DNA of 64,000 nucleotides. It comes from Kosakonia quasisacchari (GTDB taxonomy: Bacteria; Pseudomonadota; Gammaproteobacteria; Enterobacterales; Enterobacteriaceae). Positions 8,536 to 19,449 of this stretch are shown here, piece by piece. The translations under genes and the position numbers were made by a program. Position 1 is the stretch's first letter, and the number at the start of each line of letters is the position of its first letter. The notes beneath the pieces are model-generated. The model ran no database searches. It was given only the letters and a program-made list of their open reading frames with translations, and was not told the origin of the DNA. The stretch lies in contig NZ_SJOP01000010.1 in NCBI RefSeq assembly GCF_004331415.1, positions 1 through 64,000 on the forward strand. Direction: 5' to 3'.

Positions 8536-9286
8536 AGCGCGTCAGCCGCAGTTGTTGTAAGTTGCCATCCAGTTGCAGATCCGTTTGCAGACGCGCCACA
8601 TCACGGCAGGTAAAGGCCATTGCTTTATGCGTTTCAAGTTTTTGCCGCCACTTTTCCGGCACATCCGCGAGGTTTTCGTACAGCGCTTCCAGCGTCGGGA
8701 AGGTGTTTAACAACTGGGTCGCGCTTTTCGGGCCAATGCCTGCAACGCCTGGCACTTTAGAACTGCTGATCCCCGCCAGCCCCCAATAATCCGGTAATTG
8801 TTGCGGCGTGACACCATACTCCTGCGCGATAAAGGGCGCATCCAGCCAGCGTTTCTGGAAATAGTCGCGGATACGAATGGTCGGGGAAAGCAACTGGCAA
8901 TAGCCTTTGTCCGTGGAGATTATCGTCGCCTGCTGCCCGGCTTGTGCCATCTTTACGGCAAGTGTGGCGGCGAGATCGTCCGCTTCGTTACCCGGTGTTG
9001 CCCAGCAGCGAATGCCGCGCTGTTCAAAAGCGGTGCGTAAAGCGGGCATCTCGGCGTGCAGCGTCTCCGGCATCGGCGGTCGCCCGGCTTTATAGTCGGG
9101 TAATAGCTGGTGACGCCAGCCCTGGCTGCGGGCCTCATCGTCAAACACCGCCACGGCGTGCGTCGGCTGGCTGTGAACCACAAGCTGTTCCAGCGCGTGA
9201 AGACAGGTGTCTACACAGGGCGATCCCTGCACCGCGTGGATCCGGCGGATAAGATTAAGCGCGTCGACAATTAACAGATGAGCCAC
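8534..9286 (-). CDS. xni: Flap endonuclease Xni (ExoIX)
   Basis: Structure-specific nuclease of the 5'-nuclease (PIN/H3TH) family, homologous to the 5' nuclease domain of DNA polymerase I. The GTG start chosen gives a 250-residue product beginning [15 protein letters not shown], as in E. coli. It follows an AAGGAGG site at good spacing; the longer frame upstream is non-coding. Acidic metal ligands are seen in [26 protein letters not shown] and STDKGY, and the helix-hairpin-helix region is [16 protein letters not shown]. It lies downstream of sdaB, separated by 109 bp containing a hairpin. In E. coli xni also follows sdaCB. Confidence 0.95.
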   Translation of the reverse strand: MAHLLIVDALNLIRRIHAVQGSPCVDTCLHALEQLVVHSQPTHAVAVFDDEARSQGWRHQLLPDYKAGRPPMPETLHAEMPALRTAFEQRGIRCWATPGNEADDLAATLAVKMAQAGQQATIISTDKGYCQLLSPTIRIRDYFQKRWLDAPFIAQEYGVTPQQLPDYWGLAGISSSKVPGVAGIGPKSATQLLNTFPTLEALYENLADVPEKWRQKLETHKAMAFTCRDVARLQTDLQLDGNLQQLRLTR

Positions 9287-9360
9287 AGATACCCTCCTTG
9301 AAATCGTGCCTAAGGGTAACATTGCGTGCGGCGTGAGGCTATGAAGCGGGGGATAATCAG

Positions 9361-9389
9361 GAAGATGCCTCGCAAAACGAGGCATCTTC
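9361..9389 (-). terminator. Terminator downstream of sdaB
   Basis: A 12-bp perfect stem GAAGATGCCTCG / CGAGGCATCTTC with loop CAAAA lies 7 bp beyond the sdaB stop. The T-run on the minus strand is short, so termination may be moderate. Confidence 0.75.
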
Positions 9390-9395
9390 CAAGGC

Positions 9396-10763
9396 TTAAT
9401 CGCAGGTCACGATCTTCATCGCCAGCCCACCGCGTGAGGTTTCGCGGTACTTAGCGTTCATATCTTTCCCGGTTTCGTACATGGTTTCGATGACTTTATC
9501 CAGGCAGACGCGCGGCTCGCTGGTACGGCGCAGCGCCATACGCGCGGCGTTCACCGCTTTCACCGACGCAATGGCGTTGCGCTCAATGCACGGAACCTGA
9601 ACCTGGCCCGCGACCGGATCGCAGGTCAGACCAAGGTTGTGTTCCATACCAATCTCCGCTGCAATGCAGACCTGCGCCGGGCTTGCGCCGAGCAGTTCCG
9701 CAAGGCCTGCGGCGGCCATCGAACAGGCGACACCAACTTCGCCCTGGCAACCCACTTCCGCGCCGGAAATGGATGCGTTCATTTTATAGAGCGATCCAAT
9801 CGCGCTGGCGACCAGCAGGTAGCGCGCCAGTGAATTGGCGTTCACCTGGCGAATAAACTTATCGTAATAAGCCAGTACTGCCGGAACAATGCCGCATGCG
9901 CCGTTGGTGGGCGCGGTCACCACGCGGCCACCGGCGGCGTTCTCTTCGTTAACCGCCAGTGCGAACATGTTGATCCAGTCGACAACCTGCATTGGATCTT
10001 TACTGGTGTTATCGCTGCTTACCAGCATGCGGCGCAGCGCGGCGGCGCGGCGCGGAACGCGTAATTTGCCCGGCAACACGCCTTCGGTGGTGATCCCACG
10101 TTCAATTCCGCCCTGCATGACTTCCCAGACGCGCGTGAGGTGCTGTTCCAGCTCCTCTTTACTGTGCAGCGCCAGTTCGTTCTTCATCATCAGACCAGAG
10201 AGCGAAAGTCCTGTTTCCTGGCAGTGGCGTTGCAGATCCGCAGCATTCTTGTACGGGTAAGGTACAGCGACGGGTGCGTTGTTGGTCTGGCCAAAATGTT
10301 CTTCATCGACAATAAAACCGCCGCCGATGGAGTAATACGTCTGGCTATAGAGAACCTTGTTGCCCACCAGTGCGGTAATACGCATGCCGTTCTCATGCAG
10401 CGAGAGGTTATCGGCATGGAAGTTCATGCATTGATCGACAGGAAACTCGACTTCGTGCTCACCGTTGGCCAGCAGCAGGCGGCCGTGAGTGTTTACATCC
10501 TGAATAAATCCCGGAATGGCATCAATATCGACGCTATCCGGCAAATTACCCGCCAGACCCATAATGATAGCGATATCGGTATGGTGCCCTTTCCCCGTCA
10601 GAGAGAGGGAACCGTACACGTCTACCACTACTCGGGTCACGTCGTGGAGCATGCTGCGAGCAATCAGATCGTCAGTGAATTGCTTACCGGCTTTCATTGG
10701 GCCAACGGTGTGCGAACTGGAAGGGCCAATGCCGATTTTAAAGATATCGAATACGCTGATCAT
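9396..10763 (-). CDS. sdaB: L-serine ammonia-lyase 2 (serine deaminase)
   Basis: Iron-sulfur enzyme converting L-serine to pyruvate and ammonia in the cytosol. The 455-residue protein starts [20 protein letters not shown], identical to E. coli SdaB, and has the alpha/beta-domain fusion of the one-chain type. Cysteines that should hold the 4Fe-4S cluster are visible in [19 protein letters not shown] and the [14 protein letters not shown] segment. It lies 58 bp downstream of the serine transporter sdaC on the same strand, forming the sdaCB operon. No abnormality was seen. Confidence 0.97.
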   Translation of the reverse strand: MISVFDIFKIGIGPSSSHTVGPMKAGKQFTDDLIARSMLHDVTRVVVDVYGSLSLTGKGHHTDIAIIMGLAGNLPDSVDIDAIPGFIQDVNTHGRLLLANGEHEVEFPVDQCMNFHADNLSLHENGMRITALVGNKVLYSQTYYSIGGGFIVDEEHFGQTNNAPVAVPYPYKNAADLQRHCQETGLSLSGLMMKNELALHSKEELEQHLTRVWEVMQGGIERGITTEGVLPGKLRVPRRAAALRRMLVSSDNTSKDPMQVVDWINMFALAVNEENAAGGRVVTAPTNGACGIVPAVLAYYDKFIRQVNANSLARYLLVASAIGSLYKMNASISGAEVGCQGEVGVACSMAAAGLAELLGASPAQVCIAAEIGMEHNLGLTCDPVAGQVQVPCIERNAIASVKAVNAARMALRRTSEPRVCLDKVIETMYETGKDMNAKYRETSRGGLAMKIVTCD

Positions 10764-10821
10764 GACGCATTATCCATTGCAAAGAGAGTCGCGCTGCCCG
10801 TGGAGAGCGGCGCGAAAGAGA

Positions 10822-12111
10822 TTAGCTGAACAGAGAGAAGAAGATCGCGGAGATAGCGATAAGGCCCATGATAACAATGAAGATGTTACTGATTTTGCCG
10901 CTGTATTTACGCATTGCCGGTACTTTGGCGATGGCGTACATCGGCATCAGGAACAGGATCATCGCGATAATCGGGCCGCCCATCGTTTCGATCATCCCCA
11001 GGATGCTCGGGTTCCAGGTCGCGACTGCCCAGGTGGTCAGCAGCATAAACAGCGCGGTAATGCGGTTCAGCTTGTTGATTTCGATGCTCTTGCCTTTGCC
11101 ACGCAGAGACTTGATGACCATACCGTTGAAACCTTCACGCGCGCCAAGGTAGTGGCCGAGGAAAGATTTGGTGATGGCGATCATCGCGATGATCGGCGCC
11201 ATCCAGGCGATGACCGGTGCGTTAAAGTGGTTTGCCAGGTAAGAGAGAATTGAGATGTTCTGCTCTTTTGCCGACGCCAGGTCAGCCGGAGCAAGGCTCA
11301 GCACACAGCTGAACACGAAGAACATCACCGTCAGCACCATCATGATATGTGCGAACGCCAGGATGCGGGAACATTTGCTTTCTGCTTCGTCGCCGTACTC
11401 TTCACGTTTTGCAACAGCAAAAGAGGAGATGATCGGCGAGTGGTTAAAGGAGAACACCATCACCGGAATGGCCAGCCACAGGGTCATCCACAGGCCATTA
11501 CCCGTCGGAGAAGTGCTATTGAAAGACAGGGTGTCGAGTACTGCGCCGTTCCACTGCGGGATCAGGTAAACCGCTAGCAGCATCAGAGCGATAACAAACG
11601 GGAATACCAGAATACTCATCGCTTTTACGATCATCTGCTCGCCAAAACGCACGATAGTCATCATGCCGACAATCAAGATCAGCGACAGAATAGCGCGCGG
11701 CGGCGGCGTCATACCCAGTTGGTGGGTCATAAAGCTGTCGACGGTGTTGGTGATTGCCACGCTGTACACCAGCAGGATCGGGTAGATAGCGAAGAAGTAG
11801 AGCAGGGTAATCAGTTTACCTGCGCCGATACCAAAGTGCTCTTCGACCACTTCGGTGATGTCTTCACCTGGGTTTTTACCGGACAGCACAAAGCGAGTCA
11901 GGCCGCGGTGTGCGAAGTACGTCATTGGGAAAGCGAGGATGGCCATGATGATCAGCGGGATTAAACCGCCAACACCGGCGTTAATTGGCAGGAACAGTAC
12001 ACCAGCGCCGATGGCAGTACCGTACAGGCCCAGCATCCACATGGTATCCGTTTTACGCCATGAACTTCGTGTAGCCGATGTGGCCAGAGTACTGGTTTGA
12101 GTGGTTTCCAT
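10822..12111 (-). CDS. sdaC: Serine/proton symporter SdaC
   Basis: High-affinity L-serine uptake protein of the HAAAP family in the inner membrane. The 429-residue product has about 11 hydrophobic segments and the hallmarks [18 protein letters not shown] and [25 protein letters not shown]. Nearly the whole sequence matches E. coli SdaC by eye. It forms an operon with sdaB. The upstream 450-bp gap holds a CRP-like site, consistent with the known CRP dependence of E. coli sdaC. Confidence 0.97.
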   Translation of the reverse strand: METTQTSTLATSATRSSWRKTDTMWMLGLYGTAIGAGVLFLPINAGVGGLIPLIIMAILAFPMTYFAHRGLTRFVLSGKNPGEDITEVVEEHFGIGAGKLITLLYFFAIYPILLVYSVAITNTVDSFMTHQLGMTPPPRAILSLILIVGMMTIVRFGEQMIVKAMSILVFPFVIALMLLAVYLIPQWNGAVLDTLSFNSTSPTGNGLWMTLWLAIPVMVFSFNHSPIISSFAVAKREEYGDEAESKCSRILAFAHIMMVLTVMFFVFSCVLSLAPADLASAKEQNISILSYLANHFNAPVIAWMAPIIAMIAITKSFLGHYLGAREGFNGMVIKSLRGKGKSIEINKLNRITALFMLLTTWAVATWNPSILGMIETMGGPIIAMILFLMPMYAIAKVPAMRKYSGKISNIFIVIMGLIAISAIFFSLFS

Positions 12112-12535
12112 TTATAAATCTCCTGGGAAAAGCAAAATGCTGGCATGACGGGCGAATACAATGCCTGGCAGGCTGGCGGTAATATTAAATTCGGTCAATC
12201 ACGGTTTTTTTATAATTTCTTTCCGTAATTATTTGCGGCGGAAAGATACATTTATGTTATGACTCTATCAGTGATCGGGATCGCAATTGCAATAAATCAC
12301 TTTTTATGTGGATATATTTAGACCATCTCTCTGCTTAATGATCGAGAGGTGAAATTTATGCGCGCGAAGGCTATCACCAGCAAGATTTGCGATCAAACGC
12401 ACACCGTTGAAAGACGATAAATGCCCTGTAAAAAACCGCTATCGCAGTGATTTATCGACGTTTAAGGGCAACTGTAACGTATGATTATCCTGGCGATATC
12501 GATGGGATTTATGTGGGGAAAAATCTTAGGTATAA
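12112..12535 (-). promoter_or_regulatory. sdaC upstream control region with CRP-like site
   Basis: The gap between ppnN (3' end) and sdaC (5' end) contains no credible gene. At 12270-12285 the minus strand reads TGCGATCCCGATCACT, close to the CRP consensus TGTGA-N6-TCACA and about 160 bp upstream of the sdaC start. The segment around 12181-12320 is A+T rich. Site identity is a motif match only. Confidence 0.5.
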
Positions 12536-12555
12536 GGGCGACTTATGGGTCGCCC
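12536..12555 (-). terminator. Hairpin downstream of ppnN
   Basis: Stem GGGCGAC / GTCGCCC with a six-base loop lies 8 bp beyond the ppnN stop. On the minus strand the following bases (TTATAC) are only weakly T-rich. Confidence 0.6.
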
Positions 12556-12562
12556 CTGAAGG

Positions 12563-13927
12563 TCAGGCGCAGATTTCGTAGCAAGGAATGTACGTGCTGC
12601 CTGGCAGTTTCATACGATGCTGGGCGACAAAGCCCTGCAGCAAGTCATCCATACGGCACATCATGTTACTATCACCATGAATTTTATACGGGCCGAACTC
12701 CTCGATCGCTCGAATACCGTGCTCTTTCACGTTACCCGCCACGATGCCCGAGAACGCCCGGCGCAGATCCGCGGCTAACGTTTCTACCGGTTGATCTGGA
12801 TAAAGTTTCAGGTTAGCCATATTTTCGTGCGTCGGTTCGAATGGCACTTGCAGATCCGGTGCGATGCGAATAGACCAGTTAAAACTATATGCATCCCCGG
12901 TATCACGGCGGTTTTCTTTTACCCGTGGCATCGCTTTTTTCATCTGACGCGCCACTTCAGCCGCATCATTGATGATGATGGTGTAGTGGCTGCGTGCAGC
13001 TTCACCCAGCGTGTTGACGATAAACTCGTCCAGCACGCGGAAATAATCCGCACTCTCTTTTGGCCCGGTCAGAATCAGCGGCAATACCTGGTTTTTGTTA
13101 GCCGGGTTCATCAAAATCCCCAGCAGATACAACAACTCTTCTGCCGTGCCTACGCCGCCAGGGAAGATAATGATCCCGTGTGCGATGCGTACAAAGGCTT
13201 CCAGACGTTTTTCAATATCCGGCATGATGATCAATTCATTGACCAGCGGATTTGGCGGTTCGGCGGCAATGATTGACGGCTCGGTCATACCGATAAAACG
13301 GCCTTCTTTATAGCGTTGCTGAGCGTGGCCGACCGCGGCACCTTTCATGGGGGCTTCCATAGCACCTGGGCCGCAGCCCGTGCAGATGTTCAGCTCACGC
13401 AAGCCAAGCTGAGTTCCTACGCGGCGAGCATAAAGGTACTCGGTTTCGTTAATTGAGTGACCGCCCCAGCAGACCACCATGCTTGGCGCTTCGCCGACAT
13501 GCAGCGCACGGGCGTTACGCAAAATAGAAAAGACCAGGTTAGTGATATGAATAGAGCTTTCCAGATTTAAATGCTGGACGCGCCCGGCGTTATGAATTTG
13601 CCCATTGACGAAGAGAATATCGCGCAGGACAGCAAACAGGTTGGCCTGCAGCGAGCGAATAATGCGCCCGTCGACAAAGGCCTCTTCCGGTGGGTTTATC
13701 AACTCCAGTTTAACGCCGCGTTCACGGCGTAACACGTTGATATCAAAACTTTCGTTACGAGAGAGCAGCTCTTTGCTGCTGTCGGTCTGGCTCCCTGAGT
13801 TCAGTACAGCGAGCGAGCAGTTGCGAAACAGTTGATACAGGTCGCTGCTGGCCGTGCGTTTAAGCATATCGACTTCCAGTTGCGACAGCATATCCATTGA
13901 GCCAAGCGGGCTAATATGTGTAATCAA
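12563..13927 (-). CDS. ppnN: Pyrimidine/purine nucleotide 5'-monophosphate nucleosidase PpnN
   Basis: Cleaves nucleoside monophosphates to base and ribose 5-phosphate. In E. coli it is a (p)ppGpp-binding enzyme (formerly YgdH). The 454-residue protein has the lysine-decarboxylase-like LOG fold, with [13 protein letters not shown] and the [12 protein letters not shown] motif in the centre, plus N- and C-terminal family-specific domains. It is transcribed leftward ahead of sdaC, from which it is separated by 450 bp. Gene order queF-ppnN-sdaC-sdaB-xni equals E. coli. Nearby relA supplies its presumed effector. Confidence 0.96.
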   Translation of the reverse strand: MITHISPLGSMDMLSQLEVDMLKRTASSDLYQLFRNCSLAVLNSGSQTDSSKELLSRNESFDINVLRRERGVKLELINPPEEAFVDGRIIRSLQANLFAVLRDILFVNGQIHNAGRVQHLNLESSIHITNLVFSILRNARALHVGEAPSMVVCWGGHSINETEYLYARRVGTQLGLRELNICTGCGPGAMEAPMKGAAVGHAQQRYKEGRFIGMTEPSIIAAEPPNPLVNELIIMPDIEKRLEAFVRIAHGIIIFPGGVGTAEELLYLLGILMNPANKNQVLPLILTGPKESADYFRVLDEFIVNTLGEAARSHYTIIINDAAEVARQMKKAMPRVKENRRDTGDAYSFNWSIRIAPDLQVPFEPTHENMANLKLYPDQPVETLAADLRRAFSGIVAGNVKEHGIRAIEEFGPYKIHGDSNMMCRMDDLLQGFVAQHRMKLPGSTYIPCYEICA

Positions 13928-14044
13928 GTGAACTCCTTACGGGACGAAAATTTTATCTTTCCCGTGATTACAATAGCCCTGGCTTATGACGTTTAACAAC
14001 CTGCCGCGTGGGATCTTCCACGCAGAGTAGTAAAATGTTGTGTT

Positions 14045-14890
14045 TTATTGGCGCACTAATCGCCCGGTAGCCGGAACAAAGTCGGTATTGGTGCGCCATG
14101 GGTTGATATCCAGCCCGCCGCGTCGGGTATAGCGCGCGTACACGCTCAGTTTCTCCGGTTGGCAGAAACGTTGAATGTCCGTGAAAATGCGTTCGACACA
14201 TTGTTCATGAAATTCATTGTGATGGCGGAAAGAGACCAGGTAGCGCAGCAATTTTTCGCGATCGATTTTCGCGCCGTGATACTGGATTTGTACCGAGCCC
14301 CAATCCGGCTGGTGGGTGATCAGGCAGTTCGATTTTAATAAATGGCTGACCAGCGTCTCTTCGACAACTTTACCGCTGGCGGCATCGGTTAGCAGAGCGG
14401 CGTCAAAGTCGTAGCTTTCGATCGCGATATCCTGGTCGTCGATGCAGGTGCCGTGAAAATGGGCGACAGGCTGCCCTTCCAGCTCATCAATGCGGTACAG
14501 CACCACGCTGACATGACCCTGGGCGCAGGCGCTCAAATCGCGCTGTAAAGTGTCATGCACCTCTTGCCAACTGGCAAAACGAGTCTGGTTAAAACTGTTG
14601 AGATAGAGCTTAAAGCTTTTTGATTCCACCAGATTGATGCTGGCGTGATCCAGCTCAACGTGGCCAACCGCCACCTGCGGCAAACCTTTCGCGTTAAGCC
14701 AGGAGAGTTCATACAACGTCCAGATATCCGCGCCGCGAAAAGGCAGACTCTCGGCTTTTAAGCCTAACGGATCGCGGTTTAACGAACGGGGAACGCCCTG
14801 TAATAAGCTGGCGTCGTAGGTGTCGCGGTAATCGGTGGTTTTGCCAAGCGTCAGGCCAGCCAGCGCCTGGTGGTTATCATAAGAGGACAT
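14045..14890 (-). CDS. queF: NADPH-dependent 7-cyano-7-deazaguanine reductase QueF
   Basis: Reduces preQ0 to preQ1 in queuosine tRNA modification. The 281-residue protein is the long, two-domain (YqcD-type) QueF. The catalytic Cys is in [15 protein letters not shown] and the QueF motif [11 protein letters not shown] is present; the C-terminal part includes [10 protein letters not shown]. queE and queD of the same pathway lie at 36.8-38.9 kb. It is divergent from syd with 69 bp between starts, where the promoters of both must lie. Confidence 0.96.
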   Translation of the reverse strand: MSSYDNHQALAGLTLGKTTDYRDTYDASLLQGVPRSLNRDPLGLKAESLPFRGADIWTLYELSWLNAKGLPQVAVGHVELDHASINLVESKSFKLYLNSFNQTRFASWQEVHDTLQRDLSACAQGHVSVVLYRIDELEGQPVAHFHGTCIDDQDIAIESYDFDAALLTDAASGKVVEETLVSHLLKSNCLITHQPDWGSVQIQYHGAKIDREKLLRYLVSFRHHNEFHEQCVERIFTDIQRFCQPEKLSVYARYTRRGGLDINPWRTNTDFVPATGRLVRQ

Positions 14891-14959
14891 GTTTCATCGC
14901 CATTTTGCAGGTAAACTATGACGCAGAGTTTATCCTGGCTTATGTGAAGAGAGAAATCG

Positions 14960-15505
14960 GTGGAAAAAGAGACGGCGCATGCCCTGAAAGCCTTTACGGA
15001 ACGGTATTGTAATGTGTGGCACGAACAGCGAGATAGCTGGCCGCAAAGCGAAGAACTTTACGGTATTCCCTCGCCGTGCATTATTTCTTCCACCGACAAG
15101 TACGTTATCTGGCAGCCAAAACCGTTCGTGCCAGAACGAAATGTAAACCCAATTGAACAGGCCATGGAAATTGTGGTACAAACGCCGCTCCATACCTTTT
15201 ACACCACACAATTTGCCGGTGATATGGCTGCGCGTTTTGGCGAACTGACGCTGACGCTGCTGCAAACGTGGAGTGAGGATGACTTCGTGCGTATGCAGGA
15301 AAATCTGATTGGTCACCTGGTTACGCAGAAAAGACTGAAGTTATCACCTACACTTTTTATTGCTACGCTCGACAGCGAACTGGATGTGATTTCGTTGTGT
15401 AACCTGAGCGGCGAAGTGGTGAAAGAGACGCTGGGTACGCGCCAGCGCACCGTTCTTGCCCCAAACCTGGCGGCATTTCTCGACCAACTCGAACCCGTTG
15501 TGTAA
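14960..15505 (+). CDS. syd: SecY-interacting protein Syd
   Basis: Peripheral inner-membrane protein that binds SecY and is thought to monitor translocon quality. The 181-residue product (GTG start) matches E. coli Syd throughout, including [22 protein letters not shown] and [32 protein letters not shown] stretch before the GTG is a weak ribosome-binding site. It is divergent from queF. csrB begins about 210 bp downstream on the same strand, as in E. coli. Confidence 0.95.
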   Translation: MEKETAHALKAFTERYCNVWHEQRDSWPQSEELYGIPSPCIISSTDKYVIWQPKPFVPERNVNPIEQAMEIVVQTPLHTFYTTQFAGDMAARFGELTLTLLQTWSEDDFVRMQENLIGHLVTQKRLKLSPTLFIATLDSELDVISLCNLSGEVVKETLGTRQRTVLAPNLAAFLDQLEPVV

Positions 15506-15524
15506 TCCTCTATACTACTCATCT

Positions 15525-15542
15525 TGTGAGAGATCTCTTACG
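15525..15542. promoter_or_regulatory. UvrY-type palindrome upstream of csrB
   Basis: TGTGAGAGATCTCTTACG is nearly the 18-bp inverted repeat reported for UvrY binding upstream of E. coli csrB. It lies about 190 to 175 bp before the predicted csrB 5' end, a similar distance to the E. coli site. A partial copy (TGTAAGAGATC) follows at 15549-15559. UvrY is the response regulator partner of BarA, encoded 8 kb away in this window. Confidence 0.75.
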
Positions 15543-15716
15543 CGACCTGTAAGAGATCGCCAGGTCTTTTCCCATACATCTGATGCGGTTTCTCATTCAT
15601 AATGATTCTAAATCATGAGGTTAATCTAAAACCTTTGCTATTTTAGGGCTTCGTTCAAAGGTGAATTTGCGTTAAGTATTCTTGTAAGACGCGGCAGAAT
15701 CAGTAATTCTATCTGA

Positions 15717-16081
15717 GTCGACACGGAGTCTGACAACGAAGCGTACATCAGGATGATGTTGTTTCGAGGACTCACCAGGACGGTGCTGCAAGGATAGGCT
15801 TCAGGACGAAGCAAGGGGACATCGCTGGAATGCGTTAACGGACACCTCCAGGACGGAGAATGAGAGCCGGTAAGGATACCTGGCAGATCAGGAAGATCCA
15901 GGACACGCTTTACGGATGAGGCCAGGTCACATCGGGGTGGTGTGAGCAAGATGCGCTGTTTAAGGATGAACGGGTCAGGAGACCGCAGGAAAAGTTTTCA
16001 AGGATGAGCAGGGAGCACACGAGTAGCGGGACTGCTGCGAAACGAACCGGGAGCACTGTTTTTACAGTGCTCCCTTTTTTT
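15717..16081 (+). ncRNA. csrB: CsrB, CsrA-sequestering small RNA
   Basis: The non-coding stretch between syd and yqcC is packed with GGA motifs (about 21 by hand count), mostly as CAGGA or AAGGA in hairpin loops. This is the signature of CsrB, which titrates the translational regulator CsrA. The 5' end (GTCGACACGGAGTCTGACAA) resembles E. coli CsrB, and the 3' end is a strong terminator with stem GGGAGCACTGT / ACAGTGCTCCC followed by seven T. Predicted length is about 365 nt. Its position between syd and yqcC is the same as in E. coli. Exact 5' end is inferred from that similarity. Confidence 0.95.
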
Positions 16082-16136
16082 ATTTGTTCCGCTCTTTGGT
16101 ATGCTGCGCGCCAGTCTGATTATTCCGGGGGTTTAC

Positions 16137-16466
16137 ATGACTCAACATCAACGCGTGCGTGAGCAACTTCATCTTCTCGAAGCGCAACTGCGCGAGCACA
16201 ATCTGTGGCAAACCCACGCACCCGCAGCAAGCGCCTTCGAAAGCACACAGCCTTTTTGTATGGACACCCTGGAGCCATTCGAATGGCTGCAATGGGTGCT
16301 CATTCCTCGCATGCATGCTTTGCTGGATGGCCAGCAGCCGTTGCCGCAGGCATTCGCCGTTGCGCCGTACTATGAAATTGCCCTTGAGGCGACCCATCCC
16401 TCCCGTGAAGTGATGCTGGTGCATTTACAGCAGCTCGACGCGCTGTTCAGCGGCGAAGACGCCTAA
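16137..16466 (+). CDS. yqcC: YqcC family protein
   Basis: Small 109-residue conserved cytosolic protein of unknown function, typical of the YqcC family, with the LEPFEWLQWVLIPRMHAL motif. The start chosen follows a GGGGG-containing ribosome-binding site and matches the E. coli length; a longer frame starting at 16101 overlaps the csrB tail region. The stop overlaps the truC start by one base (TAATG), so the two are translationally linked. A role related to tRNA modification is suggested only by this linkage. Confidence 0.9.
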   Translation: MTQHQRVREQLHLLEAQLREHNLWQTHAPAASAFESTQPFCMDTLEPFEWLQWVLIPRMHALLDGQQPLPQAFAVAPYYEIALEATHPSREVMLVHLQQLDALFSGEDA

Positions 16467-17260
16467 TGCTGGAAATTATTTACCAGGATGAGTGGCTGGT
16501 TGCGGTGAATAAACCTTCCGGCTGGCTGGTGCACCGTAGCTGGTTAGATCGCGATGAAAAAGTGGTGGTCATGCAAACCGTGCGTGACCAAATCGGCCAG
16601 CACGTTTTTACCGCGCATCGCCTCGACAGGCCCACTTCCGGCGTGTTGTTAATGGGCTTATCCAGCGAGGCCGGTCGCCGCTTATCGCAGCAATTTGAGC
16701 AACATCAGATTCAAAAGCGTTATCACGCCATTGTGCGTGGCTGGCTGATGGAAGAGGCGTTGCTTGATTATCCACTGGTCGAAGAGCTGGATAAAGTGGC
16801 CGATAAATTCGCCCGCGCCGATAAAGACGCGCAGCCTGCCGTAACGCACTATCGTGGCCTTGCTACGTGCGAAATGCCGGTGGCGACGAGCAAATTTCCC
16901 ACCACGCGTTATGGCCTGGTCGAACTGGAGCCAAAAACGGGCCGCAAGCATCAATTACGTCGCCACCTGGCGCATCTGCGCCATCCGATTATTGGCGACA
17001 GTAAACATGGCGATTTGCGGCAAAATCGTAGCGCGGCGGAACACTTTGGCTGTAACCGCCTGATGCTGCATGCCAGCCAGTTAACGCTCACGCACCCGTT
17101 TACCGGCGAGCCGTTAACGATTCGCGCCGGGCTGGATGAAACCTGGATGGGCGCGCTGTCGCACTTTGGCTGGCGCGGGCTTCTCCCTGAAAATGAAAGG
17201 GTTGAGTTATTGCCAGTGAGCCGCCAGGATGAGGGCAATCTGGAATCACGCAAGGAGTGA
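16466..17260 (+). CDS. truC: tRNA pseudouridine(65) synthase TruC
   Basis: Isomerises U65 of tRNA to pseudouridine. The 264-residue RluA-family protein has the catalytic HRLDRPTSG motif with Asp54, the early PSGWLVH segment and the RKHQLRRHL motif. Length is about that of E. coli TruC (260). It starts within the yqcC stop codon and is followed after 5 bp by yqcA: a compact yqcC-truC-yqcA operon, as in E. coli. Confidence 0.96.
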   Translation: MLEIIYQDEWLVAVNKPSGWLVHRSWLDRDEKVVVMQTVRDQIGQHVFTAHRLDRPTSGVLLMGLSSEAGRRLSQQFEQHQIQKRYHAIVRGWLMEEALLDYPLVEELDKVADKFARADKDAQPAVTHYRGLATCEMPVATSKFPTTRYGLVELEPKTGRKHQLRRHLAHLRHPIIGDSKHGDLRQNRSAAEHFGCNRLMLHASQLTLTHPFTGEPLTIRAGLDETWMGALSHFGWRGLLPENERVELLPVSRQDEGNLESRKE

Positions 17261-17265
17261 TGAGC

Positions 17266-17715
17266 ATGGCGAAGGTCGGAATTTTTGTTGGCACCATGTA
17301 CGGCAATTCGCTGCTGGTGGCGGAAGAAGCGCAGGAGATTTTACAGGCGCAGGGCCACAAGGCGACGGTAATTGAAGATCCCGAAGCCAGCGACTGGGAA
17401 AACAACAAAGGCAATTACGCGCTGATAGTGACCTCCACGACCGGTCAGGGCGATTTGCCGGAAAGCATTGCGCCGCTGTTCCATTATCTGCGCGATACCG
17501 TGGGTTATCAGCCCGATCTGCACTATGGCGTGATTGCCCTGGGCGATAGCACATACACCCATTTCTGCGGCGGGGGTAAGCAGTTCGATGCGCTGTTACA
17601 AGAGCAAGGCGCGCAGCGTATCGGCGAAATGTTGCTGATTGACGCCAGCGAAGACCCGGAACCCGAAACCATTTCTAATCCGTGGGTTGAACACTGGGCG
17701 ACCCTGCTTAAATAG
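17266..17715 (+). CDS. yqcA: Flavodoxin YqcA
   Basis: Short-chain FMN-binding flavodoxin, an electron carrier of uncertain partner. The start chosen gives 149 residues beginning [15 protein letters not shown], as in E. coli, with the FMN phosphate loop at GTMYGNS and further flavin contacts in STTGQGDLP and [13 protein letters not shown]. The AAGGAG ribosome-binding site lies inside the end of truC. Upstream in-frame ATG codons are not at proper spacing. Confidence 0.95.
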   Translation: MAKVGIFVGTMYGNSLLVAEEAQEILQAQGHKATVIEDPEASDWENNKGNYALIVTSTTGQGDLPESIAPLFHYLRDTVGYQPDLHYGVIALGDSTYTHFCGGGKQFDALLQEQGAQRIGEMLLIDASEDPEPETISNPWVEHWATLLK

Positions 17716-17718
17716 CCT

Positions 17719-17755
17719 TTTTTCCTCTCCGTAAGCGGAGAGGAAAACCCTCTTT
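17719..17755 (+). terminator. Terminator after yqcA
   Basis: Stem TTTTCCTCTCCG / CGGAGAGGAAAA with loop TAAG directly follows yqcA and ends in CCCTCTTTTT. The CTCTCC...GGAGAG core resembles the hairpins after cysH and after the gamma-glutamyltransferase-like gene at 59172. Confidence 0.85.
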
Positions 17756-18093
17756 TTGCCGCGTCAAGCGACGCATTTCACACTCTTTAATGCTGCCTCT
17801 CTTTTAACCGCCTTCGGTTACGTTCCTTTTCATTTCCGTGAAGTACTCCCCATCCGCCTGGGCTAATGCCTTAAAGGGAATAGCCGCGTCTTACGAATGT
17901 TGTGTTGTTGCACGGTGAGAGTTGAAAAGGGGCTTCATATACTTTTCTCGCCAGTTAAAAAAACGCGGCCCGCCGGATGTGGCAAACCCGGCAGGAGCGG
18001 CAAAAACACAATGACATCATCCTGTCTTCCCCTACAGGTTGCGCCGTACAGGATGAATGGACAAAAGAACATTTATGCTTCGGGAGTACAACC
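17756..18093 (+). promoter_or_regulatory. gudP upstream region with leader inverted repeat
   Basis: No gene is seen in these 338 bp. An inverted repeat CATCCTGT (18018-18025) / ACAGGATG (18048-18055) lies about 40-75 bp before the gudP ATG. It could be an operator (CdaR controls gud genes in E. coli) or a leader hairpin. No confident -35/-10 pair was identified. Confidence 0.35.
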
Positions 18094-19449
18094 ATGAGTA
18101 CATTTAGCCAGGCGGCGAGCGGCGCTGAAAAGCGTACCAACGCCCGCTACTGGATAGTGGTGATGCTGTTTATCGTCACATCCTTCAACTATGGCGATCG
18201 CGCCACGCTGTCGATTGCCGGTTCGGAGATGTCCAAAGCGATAGGTTTGGATCCGGTCGGTATGGGGTATGTTTTCTCCGCGTTTTCCTGGGCTTATGTG
18301 ATTGGCCAGATACCGGGCGGCTGGTTGCTTGACCGCTTCGGATCAAAACGCGTCTATTTCTGGTCTATCTTCACCTGGTCGCTGTTTACCTTGTTGCAAG
18401 GTTTTGTCGACATCTTTAGCGGCTTTGGCATCATCGTTGCGCTCTTCACCCTGCGCTTTATGGTCGGTTTGGCCGAATCACCTTCCTTCCCTGGTAATAG
18501 CCGCATCGTTGCGGCCTGGTTCCCGGCGCAGGAGAGGGGCACGGCGGTGGCGATTTTTAACTCCGCGCAATACTTCGCGACGGTGATATTCGCCCCGATC
18601 ATGGGCTGGCTGACGCATGCAGTGGGCTGGTCACATGTGTTCTTCTTTATGGGCGGTCTCGGCATTTTCATCAGCTTCCTGTGGCAGAAAATGATCCACG
18701 AGCCGCACCAGCATCCTGGTGTGAACAAGAAAGAGCTGGAATACATTGCCGAAGGTGGCGCGCTGATCAACATGGATCAGGCGAAAAGTGCTCAGCATGT
18801 TCCGTTCTCAGAAAAATGGGCACAAATCAAGCAGATGCTGGGTTCGCGCATGATGATCGGCGTCTACCTCGGCCAGTACTGTATCAATGCCCTGACGTAT
18901 TTCTTTATTACCTGGTTCCCGGTTTACCTGGTGCAAGCGCGCGGGATGTCGATTTTGAAAGCGGGATTTGTTGCTTCAATCCCGGCGATCTGCGGCTTTG
19001 TCGGTGGCGTGTTGGGCGGGATTATTTCCGACTGGTTAATGCGCCGCTACGGTTCACTGAATCTGGCGCGTAAAACGCCAATCGTGTTGGGGATGCTGCT
19101 CTCCATGAGCATGGTGTTCTGCAACTACACAGACTCCGAAACGCTGATCATCGCCTTTATGGCGCTGGCCTTCTTCGGTAAAGGTATCGGTGCGCTGGGC
19201 TGGGCGGTGATGGCAGATACCGCGCCGAAAGAGATAAGCGGCCTGAGCGGCGGCCTGTTCAACATGTTCGGCAACATCTCCGGCATCGTAACGCCAATTG
19301 CCATTGGCTACATTGTTGGCACGACTGGCTCGTTTAACGGCGCGCTGATTTATGTCGGTATCCATGCGCTGGTGGCGGTACTGAGTTACCTGGTTCTGGT
19401 GGGTGATATCAAGCGTATCGTACTGAAACCTGTGACAGGACGTGAATGA
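18094..19449 (+). CDS. gudP: D-glucarate/galactarate MFS transporter GudP
   Basis: Proton-coupled importer of D-glucarate in the anion:cation symporter branch of the major facilitator superfamily. The start giving [20 protein letters not shown] follows a GGGAG site and yields 451 residues (E. coli 450); a 39-codon upstream extension covers leader DNA. About 12 membrane segments are evident, with the MFS loop [12 protein letters not shown] after segment 2. First gene of gudP-gudX-gudD; its stop overlaps the gudX start. Confidence 0.96.
   Translation: MSTFSQAASGAEKRTNARYWIVVMLFIVTSFNYGDRATLSIAGSEMSKAIGLDPVGMGYVFSAFSWAYVIGQIPGGWLLDRFGSKRVYFWSIFTWSLFTLLQGFVDIFSGFGIIVALFTLRFMVGLAESPSFPGNSRIVAAWFPAQERGTAVAIFNSAQYFATVIFAPIMGWLTHAVGWSHVFFFMGGLGIFISFLWQKMIHEPHQHPGVNKKELEYIAEGGALINMDQAKSAQHVPFSEKWAQIKQMLGSRMMIGVYLGQYCINALTYFFITWFPVYLVQARGMSILKAGFVASIPAICGFVGGVLGGIISDWLMRRYGSLNLARKTPIVLGMLLSMSMVFCNYTDSETLIIAFMALAFFGKGIGALGWAVMADTAPKEISGLSGGLFNMFGNISGIVTPIAIGYIVGTTGSFNGALIYVGIHALVAVLSYLVLVGDIKRIVLKPVTGRE

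Noticed and set aside
12481-12816. 111-codon frame over the ppnN 3' end
   Set aside because: Mostly opposite ppnN and its terminator; not supported.
14891-14959. preQ1 riboswitch before queF
   Set aside because: The 69-bp leader lacks the aptamer pattern, and enterobacterial queF genes are not known to carry one.
15638-15949. 103-codon frame on the minus strand over csrB
   Set aside because: It is opposite the csrB RNA, whose GGA motifs and terminator explain the sequence.
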